A program made the position numbers and the translations under genes. A stretch of DNA of 64,000 nt from Haliclona indistincta (lineage: Eukaryota; Porifera; Demospongiae; Haplosclerida; Chalinidae). Below the pieces are notes generated by a model. It saw only the letters and a program-made list of their open reading frames with translations, was not told the origin of the DNA and searched no databases. Within the stretch, counting starts at the first letter, position 1. Each line of letters begins with the position of its first letter. Where the stretch lies: assembly GCA_964017065.1 (NCBI GenBank), contig OZ024787.1, positions 7,392,996-7,456,995 of the forward strand, read 5' to 3'. Of the stretch, positions 9,996 through 20,317 are shown in pieces.

Positions 9996-11765
9996 TCATT
10001 GAGTATCAGTGGACCCATAGTGTCTTGAAGTCTTTCCCGAATCTGAGACTACGCTAACTGATTGCGTCTCCTTGCATTCTTTCTCGTACTCTTCTGCCAG
10101 TCTCAACTCTCTATCATACACCTCCTCCACTAGATAGCGTTCATTGACTACCTCATCTCGCAACCGATAGCGATAACGTTTAGCCACACAGCAGTAAAGC
10201 ACTATTGACAGTAGAATAAGAGAGACTTTCACTCCATAGAATAGTAAGATAATGTTATCCATGTCAATAAAAAAGAGCAAGACAGCCTGTATTAAGTAGC
10301 GCAGAGAAGAGAGAGCATACCAGAAGGTGACAAGGAGTCCTTTCATTTTGAGAGGAGCCTGAGCAGAGATGAACTCAAGAGCAGTCATGAACACCAGATT
10401 GTAAGCTATGGCACGAGTAGCAATTGGAACTAACGACCATAGAAACAACTCATCTCCTTGGCCACAATAGTCATGCAAAGCTTCTTTTGTGCAATTGTTT
10501 TGAACCACGAAATACGTGTGAGAGCCATAGCAGTCACCTATCGGAGCAAATAGGAATATTGAATGCCTGTTTGTGATTGGAGAAGGACATGTGCCATAGT
10601 CCTCCCAATAAGCCAACACAATCACCACTTTCGCTAACTCTTGAAAGAAGACCAGTACAACTCCTATCCCTAGTCTATGCAACATGTTTGGAATATAACG
10701 ATGGAATCGCGGTAAGATGGCAAAGTGAAGAATTGGAACAGATACTAGTACTGTCACAGTTTGAAGAATATTAGGACTCACACTAACAACATCATGTACT
10801 ATTACTGATGGACATAGTTTGAAGTTTAGATGTTGAATAAGAGAATATCCATTGCCTGCAAGATGGAATCCAAAGAGAGAAAACAGTATTAGAAATAAGA
10901 GAAGGAATGTTTTGACATCCTCTACTTCTTCAGTAGTGAATGGTCCTCCATACTTGCTCTTCCCCAGATCAATACGATGTGGAATATCCTCCTCCCAGTA
11001 GGTGAAGGCACTGCGTCTTTCAGGGCACTTGTGCTGCCAGGAATACTTGAGCACCTTGTAGACCATGGTAAAAGGATTGTTGCCAGCTGGCTCAATTGTA
11101 AGATGTCTCTTGTATTTGTACAAAGAATACAATGCTGCTGATACAGTGACTACTTGAAATAGCATCATAGGTGACAAACTGTATAAAAAGGCATGAGCTT
11201 CCCATTCTCTTTTGTGAAGAATTGTTTCAACGTGAATAATGCACGACCTGAGTATTGGCAAAACACACAACACTAGTAGTGCTTGAACTCCAATGCCAAT
11301 ATTCATACTCCAGTAGTACCAGTGTGTGAATGCACTGATCTGGTCTGAGGAGGCCTCTATCATCTGGTCCATACCAAACTGAATACCAACTGCATTAAAC
11401 ATACCCAGTGAGAGGATGCTCAAACAAAACAATATTGCACTTATGGGCCAAGCATATGGAGGTAATGGATCAACCAACGATATATTCACTTCAGATAGTA
11501 TGAGAATTGCAGCTATACAGAGGAGCATCAACAAACTGATGATAAACAAGAGAATAATAGACAGCTTTACAAAGTTGTATCTGTTGCATCGAAGATCAGC
11601 AACTAGTCCAAGGACTGGATATAACAAGAGTGTGATTCCTTGTACTATGTATACAAAAGCAGTATGCAAAGGAGTGCCTGCATGAGCAAGAGAAAAGTCA
11701 GCACTTAATGAAAAGTGGATGAAGAGGCAGCAAAGAATCACTACTCTAGCTCCGATATAGCCCAT
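9996..11765 (-). CDS. POT/SLC15-like MFS transporter, array copy 4
   Basis: Intronless 589-aa multi-pass protein starting MGYIGARVV. It is almost identical to copy 1 along its whole length and in both flanks, so the two come from a recent duplication or have been homogenised. Differences include no HV insertion at QHLNFKLC, Leu instead of Arg in the GLVAD loop, and EEDIPHRIDLG where sisters have EEDIPPRIDLG. The family motifs FGMDQ and WYYWSMNIG are intact. The classical POT TM1 ExxER motif is absent. Transport of peptides is inferred from family only. Confidence 0.8.
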   Translation of the reverse strand: MGYIGARVVILCCLFIHFSLSADFSLAHAGTPLHTAFVYIVQGITLLLYPVLGLVADLRCNRYNFVKLSIILLFIISLLMLLCIAAILILSEVNISLVDPLPPYAWPISAILFCLSILSLGMFNAVGIQFGMDQMIEASSDQISAFTHWYYWSMNIGIGVQALLVLCVLPILRSCIIHVETILHKREWEAHAFLYSLSPMMLFQVVTVSAALYSLYKYKRHLTIEPAGNNPFTMVYKVLKYSWQHKCPERRSAFTYWEEDIPHRIDLGKSKYGGPFTTEEVEDVKTFLLLFLILFSLFGFHLAGNGYSLIQHLNFKLCPSVIVHDVVSVSPNILQTVTVLVSVPILHFAILPRFHRYIPNMLHRLGIGVVLVFFQELAKVVIVLAYWEDYGTCPSPITNRHSIFLFAPIGDCYGSHTYFVVQNNCTKEALHDYCGQGDELFLWSLVPIATRAIAYNLVFMTALEFISAQAPLKMKGLLVTFWYALSSLRYLIQAVLLFFIDMDNIILLFYGVKVSLILLSIVLYCCVAKRYRYRLRDEVVNERYLVEEVYDRELRLAEEYEKECKETQSVSVVSDSGKTSRHYGSTDTQ

Positions 11766-13205
11766 TACTAGTGAACAGTAAGCATTGCCGATACGACTTG
11801 TTTCACTGACTATTAACTAGCAATTATAAGTTTTTAAAAGTGAGAATCTAATGTGTACATAACTTTACAATGTTGACCAATGCACTCTATAGTAAACGGC
11901 AACCAGTATACACAGAACCATTTTTTGCCAGCGCAGTTGTAAATGACTTTGATCTTATTTTGACATGCTTACACCTTTCAAAAATCCAAACCAAAATTTT
12001 GAAAAACTGGAACTATATTATGACAGCTGTTTTTAAAATAAAACAACAACTCCAAGTATTTAAAGTATAGTGATACAACTTGTTATTATTTTTCTTTCTA
12101 TGTACTAACAGTAGAGCCATAGTGACTAGCTATCTCTACTGAGACTGATTGTGTTTCTTTATCTCTCTCATACTCTTGGTCTGCCAACTGTTCGAGGATT
12201 TATTACAGACAGTACAAGAACGACAGTTACAAATATCACCATTAGTGAATTAGAGATAAAATTGATAAGAGAACCACTGACATTACCATGAAATTGTATC
12301 GGTTGCACTTAAGGTCAGTCACTATAATATATTGCATCTAGATTTAGAGCTGTGTTTATATTCTAATCAAACCAGTTTGTTTGCACCAGTACTGATGTAA
12401 GTACTTAAAAAAATATATAACTTTAAGTTAGTCACATAATACTAAGGCGGCGTTTATACAGACAAGAATGAGACAATGTATGCAGATTCAACAGCACTGT
12501 TATTAGCTGTTTACACTACCACTTTTTGTCAACGAAAGTCAATGGAATGTAGGTGTACCGTTTTCAGATTGTTTTCAAATTTCCCCGACTTTAGTGCGCA
12601 GATTCAAAAGTATGTTTTCACTACTTTTATCATTTTCGTGGAAACACCACCTAACAATAAACTGCATGGTCACAAAAACGTTCATTCGATGAAAGAAAAT
12701 TGTTGGAGGAGATTGATAGTCGACAGCAGTTATCATTTTTTTGTAGATAATACACAACTTGTTGTAATAAATACAACCAAAGACTGAATGAAGAGTGCAA
12801 GTGCTGTACAATGGTAATAGTGGAATCCTGGTAGTTGTCATTAAAAAAAAACGGACTCACATTTAACAAATTAACCAAGCAGAAGTAGACCACCACCAGT
12901 GTGTGCCTTTTTGTTATGTACTACATGTAGTCACATGTGAATAACATAGTCGTATAGTTGAAAACAAATAACTTTTCACTAACAGCTCTTTAAGGGGGCA
13001 ACAAAATGAAACATAGTCTCATGAAAACTGACTGAGAACAACATTCCAAATTTTGCAGAAGTATACACACTTAACGATGACAAGAGTTCAAGAGTAGGTA
13101 CAAGAGTAGGTAATGTACTCTTGACGATGAGTACAATGAGCTGTTTATACACAGGTTATATGAAACTACTATAGTATAGTGGTACATCTGCAGACATCCT
13201 TTTTA
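11766..13205. other. Intergenic spacer of transporter array
   Basis: 11766-12110 repeats the 5' flank of copy 1. 12111-12337 is the sister of the deleted remnant at 2226-2450 (separate entry). 12450-12860 is the common spacer block. 12900-13205 matches 3210-3453, the 3' flank of copy 2, apart from a small tandem duplication near 13081-13125. The short frames in 12476-12896 are not supported as genes. Confidence 0.55.
12111..12337 (-). pseudogene. Broken transporter remnant, sister of 2226-2450
   Basis: This has the same fused C-terminus plus N-terminal-region structure as at 2226-2450, with only a few base differences. It lies at the same place upstream of copy 4 as the other lies upstream of copy 1. 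It is non-coding and useful mainly as a marker that the two units descend from one duplication. Confidence 0.65.
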
Positions 13206-14978
13206 CTATGATGGAGTATCAGTGGACCCATATTGTCTTGAAGTCATTCCCGAATCTGAGACTACGCTAACTGATTGCGTCTCCTTGCATTCTTTCTCGT
13301 ACTCTTCTGCCAGTCTCAACTCTCTATCATACACCTCCTCCACCAGATAGCGTTCATTGACAACCTCATCTCGCAACCGATAGCGATAACGCTTGGCCAC
13401 ACAGCAGTAAAACACTATTGACAGTAGAATAAGAGAGGCTTTCACTCCATAGAATAGTAAGAGCACCTTATCTCTATCAACATAAAGCATAATCACAGCC
13501 TGAACTAGGTAGCGCTGAGAAGAGAGAGCATACCAGAAGGTGACAAGGAGTCCTTTCATTTCGAGAGGAGCCTGAGCAGAGATGAACTCAAGAGCAGTCA
13601 TGAACACCAGATTGTAAGCTATGGCATGGGTAGCAATTGGAACTAGTGACCATAGAAACAGCTCATCTCCGTGGCCACAATAATCATGCAAAGCCTCATT
13701 TGTACAATTTTTTCCAACCACAATATACATGTGAGAACCATAGCAGTCACCTATCGGAGCAAAGTTCAAAAGGGAATGTCTGCTAGTGATTTCAGGACAT
13801 GTGCTATAGCCCTCCCAATAAGCCAACACAATCACCATTTCTGCTAACTCTTGAAAGAAGACCAGTACAACTCCTATCCCTAGTCTATGCAACATGTTTG
13901 GAATGTAACGATGGAATCGTGGTAAGATGGCAAAGTGAAGAATTGGAACAGATACTAGTACTGTCACAGTTTGAAGAATATTAGGACTCACACTAACAAC
14001 ATCATGTACTATTACTGATGGACATAGCTTACAATTAAGGTGTTGAACAAGAGAATATCCATTGCCAGCTAGATGGAATCCAAAGAGAGAAACTAGTATT
14101 AAAAGTAAGAGAAGAAATGTTTTGACATCTTCTACTTCTTCAGTAGTGAATGGTCCTCCATACTTGCTCTTGCCCAGGTCAATACGAGGTGGAACATCCT
14201 CCTCCCAGTAGGTGAAGGCACTGCGTCGCTCAGGGCACTTGTGCTGCCAGGAATACTTGAGCACCTTGTAGACCATGGTAAAAGAATTGTTACCAGCTGG
14301 CTCAATAGTAAGATGTGACTTGTATTTAAAGAAAGAAAACAGTGCTGCCGACACCACTACAGCTTGTAACAATATTACAGGACAAAATCCATACAATAAG
14401 ACATAAGCTTCCCATTGATGACTGTCGTGAATACTTTTCACATGAAGGGTGCACGAACTGAGTATATACAAACAACACATCACTAGTAGAGCTTGAACTC
14501 CAATGCCAATATTCATACTCCAGTAGTACCAGTGTGTGAATGCACTGATCTGGTCTGAGGAGGCCTCTATCATCTGGTCCATACCAAACTGAATACCAAC
14601 AGCATCAAACATGCCCAATGAAATGATTTCAAAGCTTATTAGTACTGCTGCCATTGGCCAAATATATGAAGCAATAATATGATCCAACAGCGAAATCTGA
14701 ACTTCGAAAATTACAATAACAGAAAATATATATAGCACACCTAACAGGCTTGAGACAAACAAGAGAATTATTGATACTTTTATGAAATTGTATCGGTTGC
14801 ACTTAAGGTCAGCCACTAGTCCAAGCACTGGATAGAACAGGAGAGTGATGCCTTGTGCTAAGTGAATCAAGCTAGTCAACAGTGGAGTTGCTCCTTGAAC
14901 AATAACAAGATCAGCATTGAATGCAAAGTGGACAAAGAAGCAGCAGAGAATCACTACTCTAGCTCCTGGGTACGCCAT
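13206..14978 (-). CDS. POT/SLC15-like MFS transporter, array copy 5 (mosaic)
   Basis: Intronless frame. I choose the start MAYPGARVV at 14978 (590 aa), which aligns with the starts of copies 2 and 3. An in-frame ATG eight codons upstream (15002) also exists. The N-terminal third resembles copy 3 (LLGVLYIFSV, EVQISLLD). The C-terminal half and 3' flank resemble copy 2 (EITSRHSL, GKNCTNEALHDYCGHG, YLVQAVIMLYVDRDK), which suggests recombination or gene conversion. FGMDQ and WYYWSMNIG are intact. It carries SHLTIEPAGNNSF where sisters have RHLTI.PAGNNP[FY]. It is the most 5' gene of the array. Confidence 0.8.
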   Translation of the reverse strand: MAYPGARVVILCCFFVHFAFNADLVIVQGATPLLTSLIHLAQGITLLFYPVLGLVADLKCNRYNFIKVSIILLFVSSLLGVLYIFSVIVIFEVQISLLDHIIASYIWPMAAVLISFEIISLGMFDAVGIQFGMDQMIEASSDQISAFTHWYYWSMNIGIGVQALLVMCCLYILSSCTLHVKSIHDSHQWEAYVLLYGFCPVILLQAVVVSAALFSFFKYKSHLTIEPAGNNSFTMVYKVLKYSWQHKCPERRSAFTYWEEDVPPRIDLGKSKYGGPFTTEEVEDVKTFLLLLLILVSLFGFHLAGNGYSLVQHLNCKLCPSVIVHDVVSVSPNILQTVTVLVSVPILHFAILPRFHRYIPNMLHRLGIGVVLVFFQELAEMVIVLAYWEGYSTCPEITSRHSLLNFAPIGDCYGSHMYIVVGKNCTNEALHDYCGHGDELFLWSLVPIATHAIAYNLVFMTALEFISAQAPLEMKGLLVTFWYALSSQRYLVQAVIMLYVDRDKVLLLFYGVKASLILLSIVFYCCVAKRYRYRLRDEVVNERYLVEEVYDRELRLAEEYEKECKETQSVSVVSDSGMTSRQYGSTDTPS

Positions 14979-15866
14979 AACCGAAGGTGCTGTTGTGATC
15001 ATAATGTGAATTAACTTTCAGTTCTAAAATGTAACAACTAACTTTTTTAGCAGTCAAAACAGATAGCAATTTTTGGTTTTGAATGTCTGGTTGTTTAAAT
15101 CGAGCAACTGATGTTGCTGTACACAGTTGAATTCACGTGACAATTATTTGAAAAACGGGCATTGGGTAAAAATTTTCCATTGGTTTTGATAATACAATGG
15201 GGCGGAGCTATGGTCAGGACGATCAATATAATAATGCAAAATGTTTGATTTCGATTATCTTCACTAGACTACGTCATGCTTCCGTCTTGTCTAGCCATTC
15301 ATACTATTCACTAAGTAGGTGTTAACTGTCTTTGGTTAGTTGTGTAGTTTTGTGTTATAGTATCATGGTCTTTAGTGGTGTGTTGTATCACTGATTGGAA
15401 TATTCTTAGTAAAATTTCGATTTGATAATGGGCCGAGTGGCTTGTACCGTATAGCCGGTTATTTTTATGTGATTCAAGACTCCAAAGCTGTCTAGTAGTT
15501 GTAGAGCTGATTGTAACAGTGGATTTCTGTAAGCTAACTACCTTTCCTTTGTTACTGGGAATGGAACTGAAACAGTCAGGAGCAGCCTCCGTGCTAACTA
15601 ATACAATTAATTTTGGGTTGGATTTTATTTCAACAGGCACGTGTGTCGAAAATTAGACCCAGCTAGAATTTAACCAATAAAAAAGACCAGCTATACGGGA
15701 AATACATCAGTGTGGTAAAGGTGCATGAGGTTTACAAATGTCAATACCATTTAAAATTTATGTGAGTCTATACTGAATTTGGGACTGGGACTTTTTTTAA
15801 GTAACATGTAGTTACTTTTTGAATTTTTGTTGTTCTGATGGATAGCTTTCATGGTAGCTAGTTAGT
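14979..15866. other. Upstream flank, no gene recognised
   Basis: 15000-15060 still resembles the copy 2 5' flank. The rest is AT-rich. A 109-codon minus-strand frame at 15311-15640 has no recognisable domain or signal and I do not call it a gene. Confidence 0.4.
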
Positions 15867-16050
15867 TAATTTTAACTCCTATCAAGGTAATGGATAGTTT
15901 TTGGGATGATGAATATCATTAAAGCCCCTGCGTAATAGGCAGGGTATGCTTATGGCTAATGCATACCATAGGTTGTAGGTTAACTCCTCCCATTCACTGG
16001 GAGGGTAATTAGAACCAATTAACACCAAACACATTAGCCACACTTAATCC
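15867..16050 (+). repeat. Duplicated 184-bp block A, first copy
   Basis: The 184 bp are identical, as far as I can read, to 16327-16510. The block starts at the TTAATTTTAACTCC junction and ends at CACACTTAATCC. It contains an internal imperfect palindrome around GTAATAGGCAGGGTATGC...GCATACC. It may be a nonautonomous element or part of one. Confidence 0.8.
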
Positions 16051-16135
16051 TTTTTAGATCCCAAAATTCACGTCGACTAAACTCATCCAAATGAGCTCGA
16101 CGGAGAAATAACAAGTTGTAGGGTGGGTGGGAGGC

Positions 16136-16327
16136 TGTTGAAGTAAGGTACAGTCCTTGGAGCAGCTGATTTGGTCCCACTGCTCAATATGGTGGCTGTC
16201 CCAGCCAGCTTCCTCGTGGTGATAGCTTTATACGCATGCGTAGTTGGTCATTGATGACACACCCCCATACCCTTTGCTAGTCGTACAATTAACTACGCTT
16301 AACTATGATCATAGTTAAACTGCATTT
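16136..16327 (+). repeat. Duplicated 192-bp block B, first copy
   Basis: This is an apparently identical copy of 19889-20080, 3.75 kb away. It ends in a short palindrome around TTAACTATGATCATAGTTAA. Block B abuts block A copy 2, giving the order A-spacer-B-A, and a lone B occurs later. Confidence 0.8.
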
Positions 16328-16510
16328 AATTTTAACTCCTATCAAGGTAATGGATAGTTTTTGGGATGATGAATATCATTAAAGCCCCTGCGTAATAGGC
16401 AGGGTATGCTTATGGCTAATGCATACCATAGGTTGTAGGTTAACTCCTCCCATTCACTGGGAGGGTAATTAGAACCAATTAACACCAAACACATTAGCCA
16501 CACTTAATCC
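16327..16510 (+). repeat. Duplicated 184-bp block A, second copy
   Basis: Second copy of block A (see 15867-16050), joined directly to the end of block B. Downstream sequence differs from that after the first copy, which fixes its right boundary at about 16510. Confidence 0.8.
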
Positions 16511-16734
16511 CACTGAGCAAAGCTCTCCCAAAATTCTCTCCACTACTCCATAATGATCACATACACCTTTTCCACACTTTCATAGAGCTGACTCTGTTAC
16601 ATTAGGTCTGCAACCTTTTCCTCACGATACGCCATAATGATAAGAGACAAAACGATTATGATATAATGTTGATAACCTTGCGGAGAATCACACTCCCGAA
16701 GGAATGGAGGTTTGTTTGATAAGTGAATACAAAA

Positions 16735-18030
16735 CTAGGCACCGAAGGTGCTTATGCCTCGGTGGAATGTTATGCATACATGCCTGTCTGACTAAATAAG
16801 CTGAACTGAAATACACAAGCAGTAATGAAAGTCTGCTGTTGCTAGTTGAACACTGTGTTACTGGTTGACAACTTATAAAATCATTACGAAGTTCACAAAT
16901 TAAAGTTACTGTTTTATCATGCTTAATTTTGCACCTCATGTGAGAGACATTAAATCTGACATGGTATTCAATAATGGCAAGGATTATTTTACATAATTAT
17001 ACTAGTGAGATATATAAGGAGTAGAGAAAAGAAGATAATTATAATGCTAGCAAGTTAATCATAGGAGTCATTCAACTTTAACTTGAAAAGCTGTTCATGA
17101 TCTTAAGACATCAAAAAAACATACACAGTAAACTGCAGCTATTATACCTTCTGTACAAAGCAATAGTTATGCAATCAGAAGCCAACCACAAGTACATGTA
17201 GCATGTATGGCATTCAATTAGCAGATGCATAATTATGACAGCACGTATATATGCATGCAGTAGATCCACGGAAGGATCAAAACAGTATCATATGAAAGCA
17301 TGCAATGTAAGCTGCAGTAGAAAGGACAGTAAACCAAAGGTGCAGATGCCTTGGTTGAATGCAACAATTTCACATACACAGCAACAAACTGCAGCTGTTG
17401 TACCTTTCTGTACAGCAATCACATTGCAGTACAATAGTTATGCAATCAGAAGCCAATCAGTGCTGACCACTAATTCAACTGGGCGTGTCTATATTGTTCA
17501 GGGCACAGCACGTACAACGAGCGAGATAGCTTGCTTAAACAATTTCTTTAGACATACGATGTAACCTATCAGCTTCTAGGTAGTCAACTGTGGATAGTTT
17601 TGTCTACGGAGAACTCCAGATCGCCAGCAATGGCCATCGATCGCGAGGTAAGCAAAGCTACGCCATAACTCTAGAACGCAGCTTCATATACAAGTCTGCC
17701 GTGCTGTTCTGAAGTAAAGGCGAACTCACTAGCTGTAAGGCAGCCAGCAATAGACAATTTCGTCTTTACATTAGCAACTAGATCGCCAGCCGGCGATCGC
17801 GAGGTAAGCAATCACGCTATAACTCACGAACAGATCCTTATAACCAAAATCCTTACAATTCATTTTCAAGCAAATATCGACTTTAGCTTGTGTTGCACGT
17901 TTCAGCGCTTAGTTTTCAGCGAGCGACGAGAAATCCTGCCGACAGACAGACAGACAGATACACACATACATACATACACAAACGGACTACCGGCCGTATG
18001 CCCCGTGGCTCCGCCCACCGAGGCATAATT
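16735..18030. repeat. Degenerate interspersed repeat
   Basis: The left part has ACCGAAGGTGC...GCCTCGGTGGAATG and the right end has CCACCGAGGCATAA in inverted orientation. The internal modules (about 17330-17600 and 17780-17960) recur at 33975-34515: GAAGCCAATCAGTG, CTATCAGCTTCTAGGTAGTC, TTTTCAGCGAGCGAC and a CAGACAGACAGA tract. It is a nonautonomous mobile element of unknown class. Frames at 16688-16939 and 17233-17564 are not convincing genes. Confidence 0.5.
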
Positions 18031-18212
18031 AATAGTAATGAATGATAATAAGTAAATCTTAATGAGAGGAAAAGACCTATTGCAGCACATCGGAATATTG
18101 TTGCTCTTGAAGTGTATGATTGAAATACCTTTCAATTATTTATCCACCATTCCAAATGCATTTACCAACCATATGGTTATCTTTCAGGACAAATAATTAT
18201 AGTAGATTCAAA

Positions 18213-18800
18213 TTGCCCAATCGGCACTTAACTGCTGCCCTTTTGGCAGGAATAGTCTACCACTCGTAGACTCAATTTTGCCCACTCGGCACTAAACTGC
18301 TGCCCTTTTGGCAGGAATAGTCTACCACTCGTAGACTCAATTTTGCCCACTCGGCACTAAACTGCTGCCCTTTTGGCAGGAATAGTCTACCACTCGTAGA
18401 CTCAATTTTGCCCACTCGGCACTAAACTGCTGCCCTTTTGGCAGGAATAGTCTACCACTCGTAGACTCAATTTTGCCCACTCGGCACTAAACTGCTGCCC
18501 TTTTGGCAGGAATAGTCTACCACTCGTAGACTCAATTTTGCCCAATCGGCACTAAACTGCTGCCCTTTTGGCAGGAATAGTCTACCACTCGTAGACTCAA
18601 TTTTGCCCAATCGGCACTTAACTACTGCCCCTTCGGCAGGAATAGTCTACCACTCGTAGACTCAATTTTGCCCAATCGGCACTTAACTACTGCCCCTTCG
18701 GCAGGAATAGTCTACCCACAAGTAGACTGAAGTTGCCCAATCGGCCGACTCAATTTTTCTTATCGGCACTTAACTCCTGCCCCCTTGGCAGTAATAGTCT
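18213..18800 (+). repeat. 65-bp tandem repeat array, about nine units
   Basis: Units of 65 bp begin TTGCCC(A/C)(A/C)TCGGCACT at 18213, 18278, 18343, 18408 and onward; the last one or two are diverged. Each unit contains two small inverted repeats, CTGCC-N5-GGCAG and GTCTAC-N5-GTAGAC. Later units change the first loop (CTTTT to CCTTC) while keeping that stem. It is a minisatellite; function unknown. Confidence 0.9.
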
Positions 18801-20317
18801 ACCCATGGGTGGGCATTGAGGCAGAATCAATCTTGGTTGGGCTATGCCTCATGCGGCAAATTAAATTTAAAAGTAATGGTGTTGTGTTTAGTAGACAACA
18901 CAATCATCACTGCTAGCTAAACAGGCCCATTTGTTCTAATAACACCACTCTTTTCAGTACTTGACTATACCTAGCATGCCACAACATCTCTTCATCGCAA
19001 AGTAAAACTAATTATTGGCCAAGCCGCTAATTTGAACCTCTAGGACTGATTTTCAAGGAGTATAGCCGCCTCATTTTTCTAATAAGCTGTAGTCTGTAAG
19101 CATGAAGCACTAATACATTAAAATGCCATGACGTATTCCCTTGTGTGGCTGAATACCAGTGACTTGACACATCAATAATGCTTTTTTACTCATATCTTTC
19201 TTGCAAGAAATAATAAAAATTCCTGTAACCTAGCTGTTAGTATGAGTCAAATATCTGAGACATAACAATCTGATGACTATAAGGCTCGACAAGACCTAGC
19301 TGTTAGTATGAGTTGATCATCCGAGGCCTAACTATCTGGTGAAAGCTCAATTCGACCCTACATTTATTATACCATTATCTATAATAATAATTCATGTACC
19401 TACCCTCCTCTTATCGGGTGATCAGCAAGTATAATTAGTAAGGTGAGAATAAGCTCATCTGCTATTCTAACAGCCCCTTAGGCTGACTTCTGCTGCCAAC
19501 ACGGCAGACTCTACACACACCCATGACTGGTTCATGGTTCTGTCACAGCCTAACAGACGTGTATGAAATAGTATGTATGTGGCGATGCGTCTGCGTGTGT
19601 AGAGTGTGAAAGGTACGTGTGACTACGAGTACATGTACATGTATGCGCGTGTGTGCGTGCGTAGTAATGTGTCTTACGGGCTGCAACAGAGTCAAGACTA
19701 TTGCTTCATGTGGTCTTGGCTCATGAGAAAGTTACACATCTTATTCACTAAAGTCCGAGCACGACTATAGTCCGGGGCACGGCCCGTCCCGACTGTCTCC
19801 TGATCATGACGCTCGCCCCTCACGAGCCCGCTTCAGCAAGCGCTGAAAGCCAATCGCCGATATTTGGAGACCCTCCAGACGGCATCGATGTTGAAGTAAG
19901 GTACAGTCCTTGGAGCAGCTGATTTGGTCCCACTGCTCAATATGGTGGCTGTCCCAGCCAGCTTCCTCGTGGTGATAGCTTTATACGCATGCGTAGTTGG
20001 TCATTGATGACACACCCCCATACCCTTTGCTAGTCGTACAATTAACTACGCTTAACTATGATCATAGTTAAACTGCATTTTTCTTGCTCTTTGATCAGTA
20101 GTAAGTAAGGATTGAAAGAAGCAGAATACGTTGAGGTGATACAGTTATGAAATTACTACACTTATGTTACATATCTCTGATACAACATGCACGAAAGCAT
20201 CATTTTGCAAATCAACACGTAAAAGTGCAGATGGGATAAATCTGTTATAATTATTGCACTTAGTGAGTGGTAGTAGCCTTAATTTAACAGTCAGCTACTA
20301 ATCCATCAGCAACTGTG
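18801..20317. other. Gene-free stretch with block B second copy
   Basis: No gene seen. 19889-20080 is the second copy of block B. 19250-19330 contains a short direct duplication (GACCTAGCTGTTAGTATGAGT and CTAGCTGTTAGTATGAGT). 19560-19670 is GT-rich with alternating purine-pyrimidine tracts. 19740-19880 is locally GC-rich, but I could not fold it into a tRNA. Confidence 0.5.
19889..20080 (+). repeat. Duplicated 192-bp block B, second copy
   Basis: Matches 16136-16327 without a visible difference. It is not accompanied by block A here, so B appears to be an independent mobile unit or the product of a local duplication. Confidence 0.8.

Noticed and set aside
698..13984. Plus-strand 61-65 codon frames recurring in every transporter copy (MCHSPP... 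type)
   Set aside because: They lie antisense to the most conserved part of the transporter genes and are explained by its codon content; no independent signal.
18213..18800. CRISPR-like array
   Set aside because: The 65-bp units abut with no unique spacers and the genome is eukaryotic; it is a minisatellite.
19740..19880. GC-rich patch considered as tRNA or rRNA remnant
   Set aside because: No cloverleaf with anticodon and T-arm consensus could be drawn and no rRNA core motif was recognised.
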